This document shows, in pieces, positions 33,930 through 42,101 of a stretch of 64,000 nt of DNA. The stretch is from contig NZ_JAFBBY010000001.1 of the NCBI RefSeq assembly GCF_016907515.1, forward strand, positions 2,046,001-2,110,000, given 5' to 3'. This stretch comes from Nocardioides nitrophenolicus (GTDB lineage Bacteria > Actinomycetota > Actinomycetes > Propionibacteriales > Nocardioidaceae). The first letter of the stretch is position 1. The number at the start of each line of letters is the position of its first letter. Under the pieces are notes generated by a model that was not told where the DNA came from, ran no database searches, and saw only the letters and a program-made list of their open reading frames with translations. A program made the translations under genes and the position numbers.

Positions 33930-36235
33930 CCACCCAGCTCCGCGTCCTCGACCTGACCGACGACCTCGCCCTGATGGCCGGCCGGCTCCTCGTCGGCACC
34001 GGCGCCGCCGTGATCCGGCTCGAGCCCGACTCCCGTCCGCCCGCGCCCCGCGCGGCCGAGCTGCACTGGCACGCGGGCAAGCGACGGGTGCGCCTCGCCC
34101 CGGATCAGGTCGACGACGTCGTCTCCCGCCTGGTGGCCGGCGCGGACGTGGTGCTCGAGTCCGGTCCCGTCGCCGGGCTCCGCACCCTCGCCCTGCGCGA
34201 GGCCGCGCCCGACGCGTGGGCGCACGTGGCGCACGTCGTCGTGACGCCCTTCGGGCTGACCGGTCCCCGGGCCGCGTGGACCGCCGACGACACCGTCGCG
34301 GCGGCGGCCGGCGGGATGGCCTGGCTCGGGGGCGACCCCGGCGCGGAGCCGACTCCGCCCCCGCGCGAGCAGGCCACCCAGCTCGCGGGCGCGCACGCCG
34401 CCATGGCCGCGCTGCTCGCGGTCATCGCCCGGCGGCGCACCGGCGCCGGCCAGCTCGCCGAGGTCTCGGTGCAGGAGGCGGTCGCCGCCACCCTGGAGAC
34501 CGGCGCGATCTCCTGGATCCACGGCGGCACGGTCCCGGGCCGGACCAGCGGCGTCTACGCGCACGTCGCCCACCGGGTGTTCCCGACCGCCGACGGCTAC
34601 GTCGCGGGCGGCTACTCCGGCCCGAACCGGATGTGGGACGACCTGCTCGCCTGGCTGGTCGAGACCGGCGAGGCCGCCGACCTCACTGACCCGGTCTGGC
34701 AGGACCCGGTCCACCGCTGGCAGCAGCGCGCCCACGTCGACGAGGTCGTCACCGCGTTCACCCGGCACCGCACCACCGCGGCGATCGCGGCCGAGGGGCG
34801 GGCCCGTGCCCTGCCCTGGGCGGCGGTCGCCACGCCCGCCGGCCTCCTCGACAACCCGCAGCTCGCCCACCGCGGCTTCCTCACCGAGATCGAGACGGCG
34901 GACGGGCCGGTCGCCGACGTCGGGTTCCCCTACGAGTCGAGCGCCGTACGACGGCCGGTCCGGCTCCCGGCCCCGGTGCCCGTCGGCGCGGACGTCACCT
35001 GGCTCGACACGACGCTTCCGCCGGTCCGCACCCGCCCGGCGGAAGCGGGGGCCCCCCACCCGGGCACGCCCGACGGCGCACCCGCCGGTGCGCTCGCCGG
35101 CGTCCGGGTCCTCGACCTGACCTGGGTGCTCGCCGGACCCTATGTGACCCGCACCCTCGGCGACCACGGCGCCGACATCGTCAAGGTCGAGTCGCGGCAT
35201 CGCCAGGACCCGACCCGGTTCGCACCGTCGATGCGGCTGCGGCCGGGCGCGGGCCCCGACGACTCGGGCTACTTCGTCAACTTCAACCGCAACAAGCGCA
35301 GCCTGGCGCTCAACCTGCGCACCGACCAGGGTCCCGCGCTCCTGCGCCGACTCGCGGGCGAGGCCGACGTCATCGTCGAGAACTTCTCCCCCGGAACGCT
35401 GGCGAAGTGGGGCCTGGGCTGGGAGCAGCTGCGCGAGCTCAACCCACGGGCGGTGCTGGTGTCGATGTCCGGCGTCGGGTCCGACGGGCCGTGGCGCACC
35501 GCGGTGACCTTCGCCGACACGCTCGCCGCCATGTCGGGGCTCACCCACGAGACCGGGCGCCACGGCCGGCCGCCCCAGGGCCTGACCTTCGGCCTCGGCG
35601 ACATGGTCGCCGCCAACGCCGCCACCCTGGCGACGCTGGAGCACCTGTGGCGCGGGGAGGCCGGTCACGTCGACCTGTCCCAGCTCGAGGCGATGGCGGC
35701 CCACCTGGGCACCGCGCTGCTCGACACGGCGCTTCCCGACCCGGATCCGCTCCCGGCCGGCGCCACCGTCGGGCCGCTCCTGCTCCGCACCGCGGGCGAG
35801 GACCGCTGGCTGGCGGTCGGCGCCACCGAGCCGCGGCGGTTCGCCTCCGCCGTCGCAGCGGTCACCGGCGAGCGTCCGGGCGATCCCGGCGCCGCGGTCA
35901 CCCTGCTCACCACGGCGGCGGCCGGCGGCGAGGCCGACGCCGTCGCCACCGAGCTGCAGCGACAGGGCGTGGCGGCGTACCCGGTCCGGGACGGCCGCGA
36001 TCTCGTCACGCTCGACCCCCAGCTCGCCGCGCGCGGGTTCTACCCGACCCAGGAGCACCCGCTCGCCGGCCCGGTTCGTGTCGAGGGACTCGTCGCCCAC
36101 CTCACCGGGACGCCCGGACGCCTCAGCTCGCCGGCGCCGCTCCTGGGGCAGCACACCGACGAGCTGCTGACCGAGATCCTCGACCTCGACGAGAGCGAGA
36201 TCGCCCGCCTGCACGAGCAAGGAGTCCTGGAATGA
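33926..36235 (+). CDS. Two-domain CaiB/BaiF-type CoA-transferase, N-terminal half probably inactive
   Basis: A 769-residue tandem of two class III CoA-transferase units. The C-terminal unit (about 390-769) is complete: VRVLDLTWVLAGPYVTRTLGDHGADIVKVE and FGLGDMVAA, whose Asp559 is the expected catalytic nucleophile. In the N-terminal unit the matching segment reads ATQLAGAHAAMAAL with Gln152 in place of Asp, and its start is shortened, so it is probably a structural or regulatory half. Fused pairs may replace the usual interlocked homodimer. ATGA overlaps on both sides couple it to the ligase and hydratase. Confidence 0.87.
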   Translation: MTTQLRVLDLTDDLALMAGRLLVGTGAAVIRLEPDSRPPAPRAAELHWHAGKRRVRLAPDQVDDVVSRLVAGADVVLESGPVAGLRTLALREAAPDAWAHVAHVVVTPFGLTGPRAAWTADDTVAAAAGGMAWLGGDPGAEPTPPPREQATQLAGAHAAMAALLAVIARRRTGAGQLAEVSVQEAVAATLETGAISWIHGGTVPGRTSGVYAHVAHRVFPTADGYVAGGYSGPNRMWDDLLAWLVETGEAADLTDPVWQDPVHRWQQRAHVDEVVTAFTRHRTTAAIAAEGRARALPWAAVATPAGLLDNPQLAHRGFLTEIETADGPVADVGFPYESSAVRRPVRLPAPVPVGADVTWLDTTLPPVRTRPAEAGAPHPGTPDGAPAGALAGVRVLDLTWVLAGPYVTRTLGDHGADIVKVESRHRQDPTRFAPSMRLRPGAGPDDSGYFVNFNRNKRSLALNLRTDQGPALLRRLAGEADVIVENFSPGTLAKWGLGWEQLRELNPRAVLVSMSGVGSDGPWRTAVTFADTLAAMSGLTHETGRHGRPPQGLTFGLGDMVAANAATLATLEHLWRGEAGHVDLSQLEAMAAHLGTALLDTALPDPDPLPAGATVGPLLLRTAGEDRWLAVGATEPRRFASAVAAVTGERPGDPGAAVTLLTTAAAGGEADAVATELQRQGVAAYPVRDGRDLVTLDPQLAARGFYPTQEHPLAGPVRVEGLVAHLTGTPGRLSSPAPLLGQHTDELLTEILDLDESEIARLHEQGVLE

Positions 36236-37035
36236 CCCGACCCGACGTGAGCCCGACCGGCGTCGGCGAGCCCGGCTTCCGGATCGAGTACGACGGCGCG
36301 GTGGCCACCGTCGTCCTCGACAACGGTCCCGCCAACACGGTCGATCCCGACCTCATCGAGCGGCTGATCGCCGGGCTGCCCCGGGTGACGGAGGACCCGA
36401 CGGTCCGCTGCGTCGTGGTCCGCGGCACCGGCCGGGTCTTCGTCGGCGGCGCCGACATCCGCGTCATGCGCCGCCTGGACCCCGACACCTACCGCGCGAT
36501 GCGACGGTGGGTCGACGTGCAGCGACTCCTGGAGCGGGCGCCCAAGCCGGTCGTCGCCGCCATGAACGGGCACGCCCTGGGTGGCGGCGCCGAGCTCGCG
36601 CTCGCCTGCGACCTGCGGATCCTCCAGGCCCGGGCGACCTTCGGCTTCCCCGAGACCCGGCTGGGCATCTTCCCCGGCGCGGGCGGGTCGCAGCGGCTGC
36701 CCCGCCTGGTCGGGCCGCACCTCGCCAAGCGGCTGATCTTCGACGGCACCCGGCTGGCCGCCGACCAGGCCCTCGCGCTCGGGCTGGTCGACCTCGTGGC
36801 CGGCGAGGACTTCGACGCCGTCGTGGCCGCGGAGGCGCACCGGCTCGCCGCACTGCCGACGGCCACGCTCGGGCTCGTGAAGCGGGCCGTCCTCGAGGGC
36901 CTGGACCTGCCGCTCGACCGGGCGCTGGACGAGGTCGAGGACCGCTACGTGACGGCCAACCTCGGCCTCGAGGACGCCGCCGAGGGGCTGCAGGCCTTCC
37001 TCGACAAGCGGGACCCGCGCTTCGCGGGCCGCTGA
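36232..37035 (+). CDS. Enoyl-CoA hydratase/isomerase
   Basis: A 267-residue crotonase. The oxyanion hole and both catalytic acids are present: NGHALGGGAELALACDLRI (Glu121) and FPETRLGIFPGAGGSQRL (Glu141), so true hydratase activity is expected rather than isomerase only. It completes the ligase/transferase/hydratase operon, adding water to the enoyl-CoA product. Start ATG 36232 overlaps the preceding stop by 4 nt. It is convergent with the IclR gene, with only 12 bp between stops and no visible terminator. Confidence 0.9.
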   Translation: MTRPDVSPTGVGEPGFRIEYDGAVATVVLDNGPANTVDPDLIERLIAGLPRVTEDPTVRCVVVRGTGRVFVGGADIRVMRRLDPDTYRAMRRWVDVQRLLERAPKPVVAAMNGHALGGGAELALACDLRILQARATFGFPETRLGIFPGAGGSQRLPRLVGPHLAKRLIFDGTRLAADQALALGLVDLVAGEDFDAVVAAEAHRLAALPTATLGLVKRAVLEGLDLPLDRALDEVEDRYVTANLGLEDAAEGLQAFLDKRDPRFAGR

Positions 37036-37047
37036 GGTCGGTCGAGG

Positions 37048-37824
37048 TCAGTTGAGCAGGGTCGAGCGTGACAGCCGGCTGGTCGTGGCCATCAGCGCCT
37101 GGGTGAGCTTGGGGACGTCGGCGCGGAAGGTCGGCGCGACGATCGACAGGGCGCCGAGGACCAGCTGGCTGCTGCTGAAGATCGGGACGCCGACCGAGCA
37201 GTAGCCCTGGACGACCTCCTCCATCTCCGTGGCGAAGCCGTTCTCCCGGGCCTTGCGCAGCTGCTCGATGAGCATGCCGGGCGCCACCGTCGTCGACGGC
37301 GTCAAGCGCGCCAGGCCGCCGCTGATGACGTCCTCGACGACCGAGGTGGGCGAGTAGGCCAGCAGCACCTTCCCGCTGGACGTGCAGTGCAGCGGCGCGC
37401 GCCGCGCGATCTTCGACGGCTTCGCGGCCTCCGGGCCACTGGCGATCTTCTCGACGCAGAGCAGCTCGCGGCCGTCGCGCACGTAGAGGAGGATCGTCTC
37501 CTTGGTCGCGAAGTGCAGGCTCTCCATGAACGGCCGGGCCGCGTCGCGCAGCACCCGGAAGCGCGGCACCCGGGAGCCGAGCTCGAAGGCGCGCATGCCG
37601 AGGCGGTACTCCTGGCCGGACCGCTCGAGCATCCCCCAGTCGAGCAGCTCCTGGGCGAGCCGGTGGACCGACGCCTTGGAGATGCCGGTGCGGCGCGACA
37701 GCTCCGAGAGCGAGAGGTCCATGTCGTCCAGCTCGAAGGCCTCGAGGATGAGGCGGGCCTTGCCGAGGACGCTGTTGGCTCCCTGGCCGAGTCCCTCGCC
37801 GTACGAGCGGGCCTGGCTGGCCAT
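37048..37824 (-). CDS. IclR-family transcriptional regulator
   Basis: A 258-residue regulator. Winged HTH at about 20-80 (VLGKARLILEAFELDDMDLSLSELSRRTGISKASVHRLAQELLDWGMLER in outline) and an IclR effector domain with LHCTSSGKVLLAYSP and GYCSVGVPIFSS. It is the last gene of the minus-strand meta-cleavage operon, 2 bp after the M20-like gene, and thus likely co-transcribed and feedback-controlled. IclR proteins in aromatic catabolism bind pathway intermediates. GTTC/GAAC-type symmetric sequences in the divergent Rieske/ferredoxin-reductase promoter (45340-45383) are plausible targets. Confidence 0.88.
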   Translation of the reverse strand: MASQARSYGEGLGQGANSVLGKARLILEAFELDDMDLSLSELSRRTGISKASVHRLAQELLDWGMLERSGQEYRLGMRAFELGSRVPRFRVLRDAARPFMESLHFATKETILLYVRDGRELLCVEKIASGPEAAKPSKIARRAPLHCTSSGKVLLAYSPTSVVEDVISGGLARLTPSTTVAPGMLIEQLRKARENGFATEMEEVVQGYCSVGVPIFSSSQLVLGALSIVAPTFRADVPKLTQALMATTSRLSRSTLLN

Positions 37825-37826
37825 GG

Positions 37827-39152
37827 TCAGTCGCCCCTCCCCGACCTTGCTGCCCCGCTCCCGAGCGCGAGAACCGTTCTGATCAAGACTTCCACCAGTC
37901 TACGCATGGCGTTCACGTCCACGATGTTCATGCCCAGCGTGAAGTCGACCGGACCGCCGTCGGGCGCCGCCTGCACCTTCGGCATCCCGACCCGAGCGGT
38001 CGGGACCCCGCGCAAGCGCAGGATGTTGGCGTCCGTCGCGCCGCTGTTGGCCGTGATCGGCTGGTGCGGACGACCCTCCACCCGCTCCCAGGCGGCGATG
38101 GCCGCGCGGACGACGGGCGCCTGGGGATCGGTCCGGGTGCCCGGCACCGCGGCGACCTGGCGGGCGGTGAGCGGGACGCCCAGCTCCTCGCCGAGCAGGC
38201 GCAGCCGGGCGCGCACCTCGCGGACCACCGCCGGCGCGGTCTGGTCCGGGGTCATCCGTACGTCGAGGCGCACCCGTACCAGCGCGGAGGTCGAGGCCGC
38301 GAGCCGGTCGAAGCCGCCGACGACCGACGACACGACGCCCTGCGGGCGCATGGTGCCGACCTCGTGCGCCGCCGCGTAGTCGTCGAACCACGCCTCCAGG
38401 CGGGTGATGACGGCGGCGGCGAGCGTGGCGGCGTTGCGGTAGGGCAGCCGGTGCCGGCTGCCGACGTAGGTGTGCTCGCCGGGCACCTCGACGTCGAGCC
38501 AGACCAGGCCGACCTCCTCGTGGGACACGCACCAGCCGGGCTTGGCGATGACCGCGTGGTCGGTGGTGAAGCCGCGCTCGAGCAGGAAGGTGGCGCCGAC
38601 GCCGTGGCCGGTGTTCTCGCGGCCGGGCGTGCCGACGCCGGGGACCGCGAAGCTGGGCATCCCGCCCGCCCCGAAGCCGGCCACCACGTCACCCGGCACC
38701 GGGACGCCCGCTGCCGCGAGCGCGCCGACGGTCGCCAGCACGACGGCCGCGTGGCCCTTGGGGTTGCCGGCGGCCAGGCCGGTGACCAGGTCGCCGTGGA
38801 CCACGGCGCGCGGACGCATGTCGTCCCGCAGCGCGGGCGCCGCCCAGGGCAGGTCGAGCTCGGCCCGACCCGTGGTGAAGGTGTCGAGCGGCGCGTACAG
38901 CAGCACGGACGGCCCGTCGTCGGGTCCGCGGAGCACGCCGACCGCATTGGCCTGGTGGTCGTCGATGACCTGGGTGGAGGCGTCGAGGCCGGACGCGCCG
39001 AGCCGGGCGGCGAGCCACTCCGCGGCGGGACGCTCCGCCCCGGTGGGGCTCGGGATGTCGACCAGCCCGACGACGGCGTCGAGGAGCCGGTCGCGGGTCA
39101 CCTCCGCCAGCGCGGCGCGCACCGCCTCGTCGACGGCGGGGTCGGGCGTCAT
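37827..39152 (-). CDS. M20-fold peptidase homologue lacking the zinc ligands
   Basis: A 441-residue protein with the overall M20/ArgE layout: a catalytic-fold domain split by a dimerisation domain at about 205-320. The metal-binding motifs are altered: HxDT is YAPLDT (Pro88), the bridging Asp region is GLAAGNPKG (Asn130), the Glu-Glu pair is GFGAGGMPS (Gly163-Gly164), and the last His region reads DFTLGMNIVDV. It cannot bind the usual two zinc ions, so it is either non-catalytic or has a different chemistry. It overlaps the upstream hydratase by ATGA and precedes IclR by 2 bp, so it belongs to the meta-cleavage operon. Confidence 0.8.
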   Translation of the reverse strand: MTPDPAVDEAVRAALAEVTRDRLLDAVVGLVDIPSPTGAERPAAEWLAARLGASGLDASTQVIDDHQANAVGVLRGPDDGPSVLLYAPLDTFTTGRAELDLPWAAPALRDDMRPRAVVHGDLVTGLAAGNPKGHAAVVLATVGALAAAGVPVPGDVVAGFGAGGMPSFAVPGVGTPGRENTGHGVGATFLLERGFTTDHAVIAKPGWCVSHEEVGLVWLDVEVPGEHTYVGSRHRLPYRNAATLAAAVITRLEAWFDDYAAAHEVGTMRPQGVVSSVVGGFDRLAASTSALVRVRLDVRMTPDQTAPAVVREVRARLRLLGEELGVPLTARQVAAVPGTRTDPQAPVVRAAIAAWERVEGRPHQPITANSGATDANILRLRGVPTARVGMPKVQAAPDGGPVDFTLGMNIVDVNAMRRLVEVLIRTVLALGSGAARSGRGD

Positions 39153-39991
39153 CGGGCCGACTCCGCGGCTCGGGCGGCCACGCTGCTGCGGAAGTGGACG
39201 GCGACCTCGGGCAGGTCGCCGATCCGCGCGACGAAGGAGTCGCCCTCGTGGATCGGCACCATCGGGCCGAGGGCGCCGGCGAGCACCAGCATGCCCGCGC
39301 GCAGCGGGATCCCCTGACGGTGCGCCTCGCGGGCCAGCCAGACCAGGCCCTGCAACGGGTCGCCCATGCAGTTGTCGCCGCCGCTGCCGGTCGACACGAC
39401 CCGGCCGCAGCAGCGCAGCTCCATCCGGAGCAGCCGCAGGTCCCAGTCGCCGAGCGGACGGCCCTCGGGGGCGAGCACGAAGAGGCCGGCCGAGGCGTTG
39501 TCGGCGATGGTGTCCACGGCGGAGATGTCCCAGTCGGCGATCCGGCTGTCGACCACCTCCAGGGCGGCATAGACCTCGCCGACGGCCGCGCGCACCCGCG
39601 CGTCGTCGATGTCGGCCCCGTCGAGGTCCGCGACCAGCCGGAACGCCACCTCGGCCTCCGCCAGCGGCTGCAGCAGCCGGCGGACCGGGACCACGGCGTC
39701 GTGGCGCACCTGCATGGTGTCCATCAGGGTGCCGATGGTCGGCTCGGTGACCCCGAGCTGGGCGCGGACGGCCGCGGACATCATGCCGAGCTTGCGGCCG
39801 ACGATCCGGGCGCCGCTGATCTGCTGCAGGGCGGCGACATGGTGCTGCACGGCGTACGCCGCGCCGAGCTGGTCGGTGCCGACGAGATCCCGGATGGGAG
39901 GACAGGCCCGGCCGGTGGTCTGCGCGTGCCGCAGCCGCTCCGCCGCCTGCACGATCGCCGGATCCAGGCCGGTCTCCTCCACCGCGCTCAT
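39149..39991 (-). CDS. 2-keto-4-pentenoate hydratase-type enzyme (MhpD/FAH family)
   Basis: A 280-residue FAH-fold protein. GRKLGMMSAAVRAQLGVTEPTIG, EAEVAFRL and ALEVVDSRIADW match the MhpD/XylJ/BphE hydratases, including the acidic metal-binding residues. These add water to 2-hydroxypenta-2,4-dienoates formed by meta-cleavage hydrolases, giving 4-hydroxy-2-oxoacids. The aldolase and aldehyde dehydrogenase that usually follow are absent from the window. Coupled on both sides: TGATG with the upstream reductase and ATGA with the downstream M20-like gene. Confidence 0.87.
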   Translation of the reverse strand: MSAVEETGLDPAIVQAAERLRHAQTTGRACPPIRDLVGTDQLGAAYAVQHHVAALQQISGARIVGRKLGMMSAAVRAQLGVTEPTIGTLMDTMQVRHDAVVPVRRLLQPLAEAEVAFRLVADLDGADIDDARVRAAVGEVYAALEVVDSRIADWDISAVDTIADNASAGLFVLAPEGRPLGDWDLRLLRMELRCCGRVVSTGSGGDNCMGDPLQGLVWLAREAHRQGIPLRAGMLVLAGALGPMVPIHEGDSFVARIGDLPEVAVHFRSSVAARAAESAR

Positions 39992-40992
39992 CACCGCTCC
40001 CGCGGCACCAGGACGGCGCGACCCCGCAGCTTGCCGGAGCCGAGCAGCTCCAGCGCGCGTCCGGAGTCCTCGAAGCCGAACGGCTCGACGTCGACCGCGA
40101 GCTGCCCGGCCGCCAGCAGCGGCGCGAGCTCGGCCGCGAGCTCCCGCGCCTCGCGGTCGCGGCGGATCATGTTGACCGGCAGCAGCGCCACGTCCTGCAA
40201 CAGCCAGTTGGGGAGGTCCAGGCTCAGCTCGGTGCCGGCGACGTAGCCGATCGAGACGGCCCGGCCACCCGGCCGCACCCAGCCGCACCGAGCGCCCAGG
40301 CCCGGACCGCCGAGGGTGTCGACGAGCAGGGACGCCGGCCGGTCGCGGGCCAGCTCGGCCGCGCGGGCCGCGTCGGTGGAGACCACCGGCTCGACGTCGG
40401 CGGGCAGGCTCGCCGCCTGCTCCTCGTCGGCGACCACGCCGATCACCTCCGCCCCCTCGCGCAGGGCGAGCTGGACGACCATCGAGCCGACGCCTCCGGC
40501 GGCGCCGCCGACCACGACCAGCTCGTCGGCCGCGGACTCCACGTCACCCCACTCCCCGAGCCGGGCCACGTGGCGCAGGGCAGCGGCGGCGGTCGTCAAC
40601 GGCGTGAAGAAGGTCGCCGCGACCTCCGGCGCGAGGCCGTGGGGCAGTCCGCTCAGGTTGCGGTCGGGCACCGCGACGTACTCCGCCCAGGTGCCGTCGC
40701 GCTTGAGCCCGAGACCGCCGCCGCGCAGCAGCACCCGCTCGCCGACCGGCACGGTGTCGGACTCGACGACCACCCCGCAGCCGCCGGTGCCGCCGACGTA
40801 CGGCAGCGCCGGCCTGAGGTCGAAGCGGCCACCGGCCACGGTGAGGTCGAGGTGGGAGACCGCCGCGGCCTCCACCCGGACCAGGCTCTCGCCCTCCGCG
40901 CGCCGCGGGCGCGGCACCAGGTCGACCGTCGGCGGCGCACCCCAGCCGTGGACCCGGACCGCGCGCATCGTGGTCATCGCCGGCTCCGCCAT
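39991..40992 (-). CDS. MDR-family quinone oxidoreductase/alcohol dehydrogenase-like protein
   Basis: A 333-residue medium-chain reductase without zinc-ligand Cys residues, so of the quinone oxidoreductase/enoyl-reductase type. The GroES-like N-terminal domain (about 8-125) is followed by a Rossmann domain with VVGGAAGGVGSMVVQLA as NADPH site. It probably reduces an activated double bond or quinone formed in the pathway. Start ATG 40992 overlaps the upstream hydrolase stop by one base (TGATG). The neighbours place it in the meta-cleavage operon. Confidence 0.83.
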   Translation of the reverse strand: MAEPAMTTMRAVRVHGWGAPPTVDLVPRPRRAEGESLVRVEAAAVSHLDLTVAGGRFDLRPALPYVGGTGGCGVVVESDTVPVGERVLLRGGGLGLKRDGTWAEYVAVPDRNLSGLPHGLAPEVAATFFTPLTTAAAALRHVARLGEWGDVESAADELVVVGGAAGGVGSMVVQLALREGAEVIGVVADEEQAASLPADVEPVVSTDAARAAELARDRPASLLVDTLGGPGLGARCGWVRPGGRAVSIGYVAGTELSLDLPNWLLQDVALLPVNMIRRDREARELAAELAPLLAAGQLAVDVEPFGFEDSGRALELLGSGKLRGRAVLVPRER

Positions 40993-41861
40993 CACGCGAC
41001 CGGATGCTTGGCGAGGAAGGCGAGGCTCAGCTCGTTGTACTCCGCGGCCTTCTCGTGCTGCGGCCAGTGGCCGCAGTCGTCGAAGAGCACCAGCTCCGAG
41101 CCGGGGATGTGGTCGTGCATCGCGCTGGCCTCGGGAACCTCGCCGAACGGGTTGTTGCGGCCCCACACGATCAGGGTCGGCACCGTGAGCCGCGCCAGGT
41201 CCTCCGGTCGCAGGATGTTGCGCAGCCGGGTCTCCATGTCCTGCAGCGACAGCAGGTTGTCGATGTTGGCCACGAAGTCCGGCCGGTGGTAGATCTCGTG
41301 CCGCACGGCCACCAGCTCCTCGGTGGCGTCGGCCGGGTCGTGCATCAGCAGCCGCATCCGGGCCCGGGTCAGCTCGACGTCGTCGGTCTCGACCGCCTTG
41401 CGGGTGCTGGTGCGGATCCGCTCCATCACCTCGGGGTTGGCCACCGTCCCTCCGGCGCACAGCAGCTGGAGCGACGCGATCCGGTCGGGTACGTCGATCG
41501 CCGCCCGGGCGCCGACCCAGCCGCCGAGGGACTCACCGGCGATGTGCGCCCGCTCGATGCCCTGCGCGTCGAGATAGGCGAGCAGGTGGTCGCGGTAGCG
41601 CGGGATCTCGTAGCGGAAGTCCGGCTTGCCGGTGAAGCCATGGCCGAGCATGTCGATGGCGTGCACGGCGTACTTCTCCGCATGCGGCCCGACATTGCGC
41701 ATGAACGCCTCGAGGTGGCCCGAGGTGCCGTGCAGGAAGATCACCGGCTCGCCACTGCCCGCCTGGAGGGAGCGGGTGGGGACGCCCGCGGCGTCGACGG
41801 TGGTCACCTGGAAGTCGAGCCCGGCGAGCTCGGTCCAGATCGTGCGGGGTGCGGAAGTCAT
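40992..41861 (-). CDS. Alpha/beta hydrolase, meta-cleavage C-C hydrolase-like (variant acid residue)
   Basis: A 289-residue alpha/beta hydrolase. HGTSGH forms the oxyanion loop, GESLGGW carries Ser111, and DDCGHWPQHE supplies the His. The usual catalytic-Asp segment GRxD reads WGRNNPFGEVPEA, with Asn; Glu in the following residues might substitute, as appears in some 2-hydroxymuconic-type hydrolases. In context it cleaves the C-C bond of a ring-opened diketo acid or hydrolyses a related ester/lactone. Second hydrolase of this operon; the two are not close paralogues. Confidence 0.83.
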   Translation of the reverse strand: MTSAPRTIWTELAGLDFQVTTVDAAGVPTRSLQAGSGEPVIFLHGTSGHLEAFMRNVGPHAEKYAVHAIDMLGHGFTGKPDFRYEIPRYRDHLLAYLDAQGIERAHIAGESLGGWVGARAAIDVPDRIASLQLLCAGGTVANPEVMERIRTSTRKAVETDDVELTRARMRLLMHDPADATEELVAVRHEIYHRPDFVANIDNLLSLQDMETRLRNILRPEDLARLTVPTLIVWGRNNPFGEVPEASAMHDHIPGSELVLFDDCGHWPQHEKAAEYNELSLAFLAKHPVA

Positions 41862-41905
41862 GGCTACTCCTAGAGATGGGGCGTCGAACGCGCCGGGGAC
41901 GGCGC

Positions 41906-42052
41906 TCAGCGCTGGTTGATGCGGTGGACCTGGGTGTTGACCCGGTTGGTCACCGCGGGGATCACCGGCTGGTGGGTGGCCAGGCGCTGGGCCGCGTAGC
42001 GCAGGCCCGCGCCCACGGCGAGCACCGACGCGATGACGATCGTTCGCCTCAT
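41906..42052 (-). CDS. Small hydrophobic-leader protein, 48 residues
   Basis: A short reading frame starting MRRTIVIASVLAVGAGLRY and ending HRINQR. ATG 42052 has a strong GGAGGA about 8 nt upstream, and the frame ends properly before the next gene. The N-terminal half is a basic-hydrophobic segment that could be an uncleaved membrane anchor; the rest is polar and His/Asn/Gln-rich. I know no family. It sits inside the meta-cleavage operon between two hydrolases, 44 bp and 49 bp from them, where otherwise there would be an unusually large gap. Confidence 0.55.
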   Translation of the reverse strand: MRRTIVIASVLAVGAGLRYAAQRLATHQPVIPAVTNRVNTQVHRINQR

Positions 42053-42101
42053 CGAGGAGTCCTCCGGTGGTGAGCAGGGCGGGAAGGGGAGTCGGTCGCG
42101 C

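Noticed and set aside
42053..42101. A second small gene between the 48-residue protein and the upstream hydrolase
   Set aside because: Only 49 bp, holding the ribosome site of the 48-residue gene; no frame of useful length.
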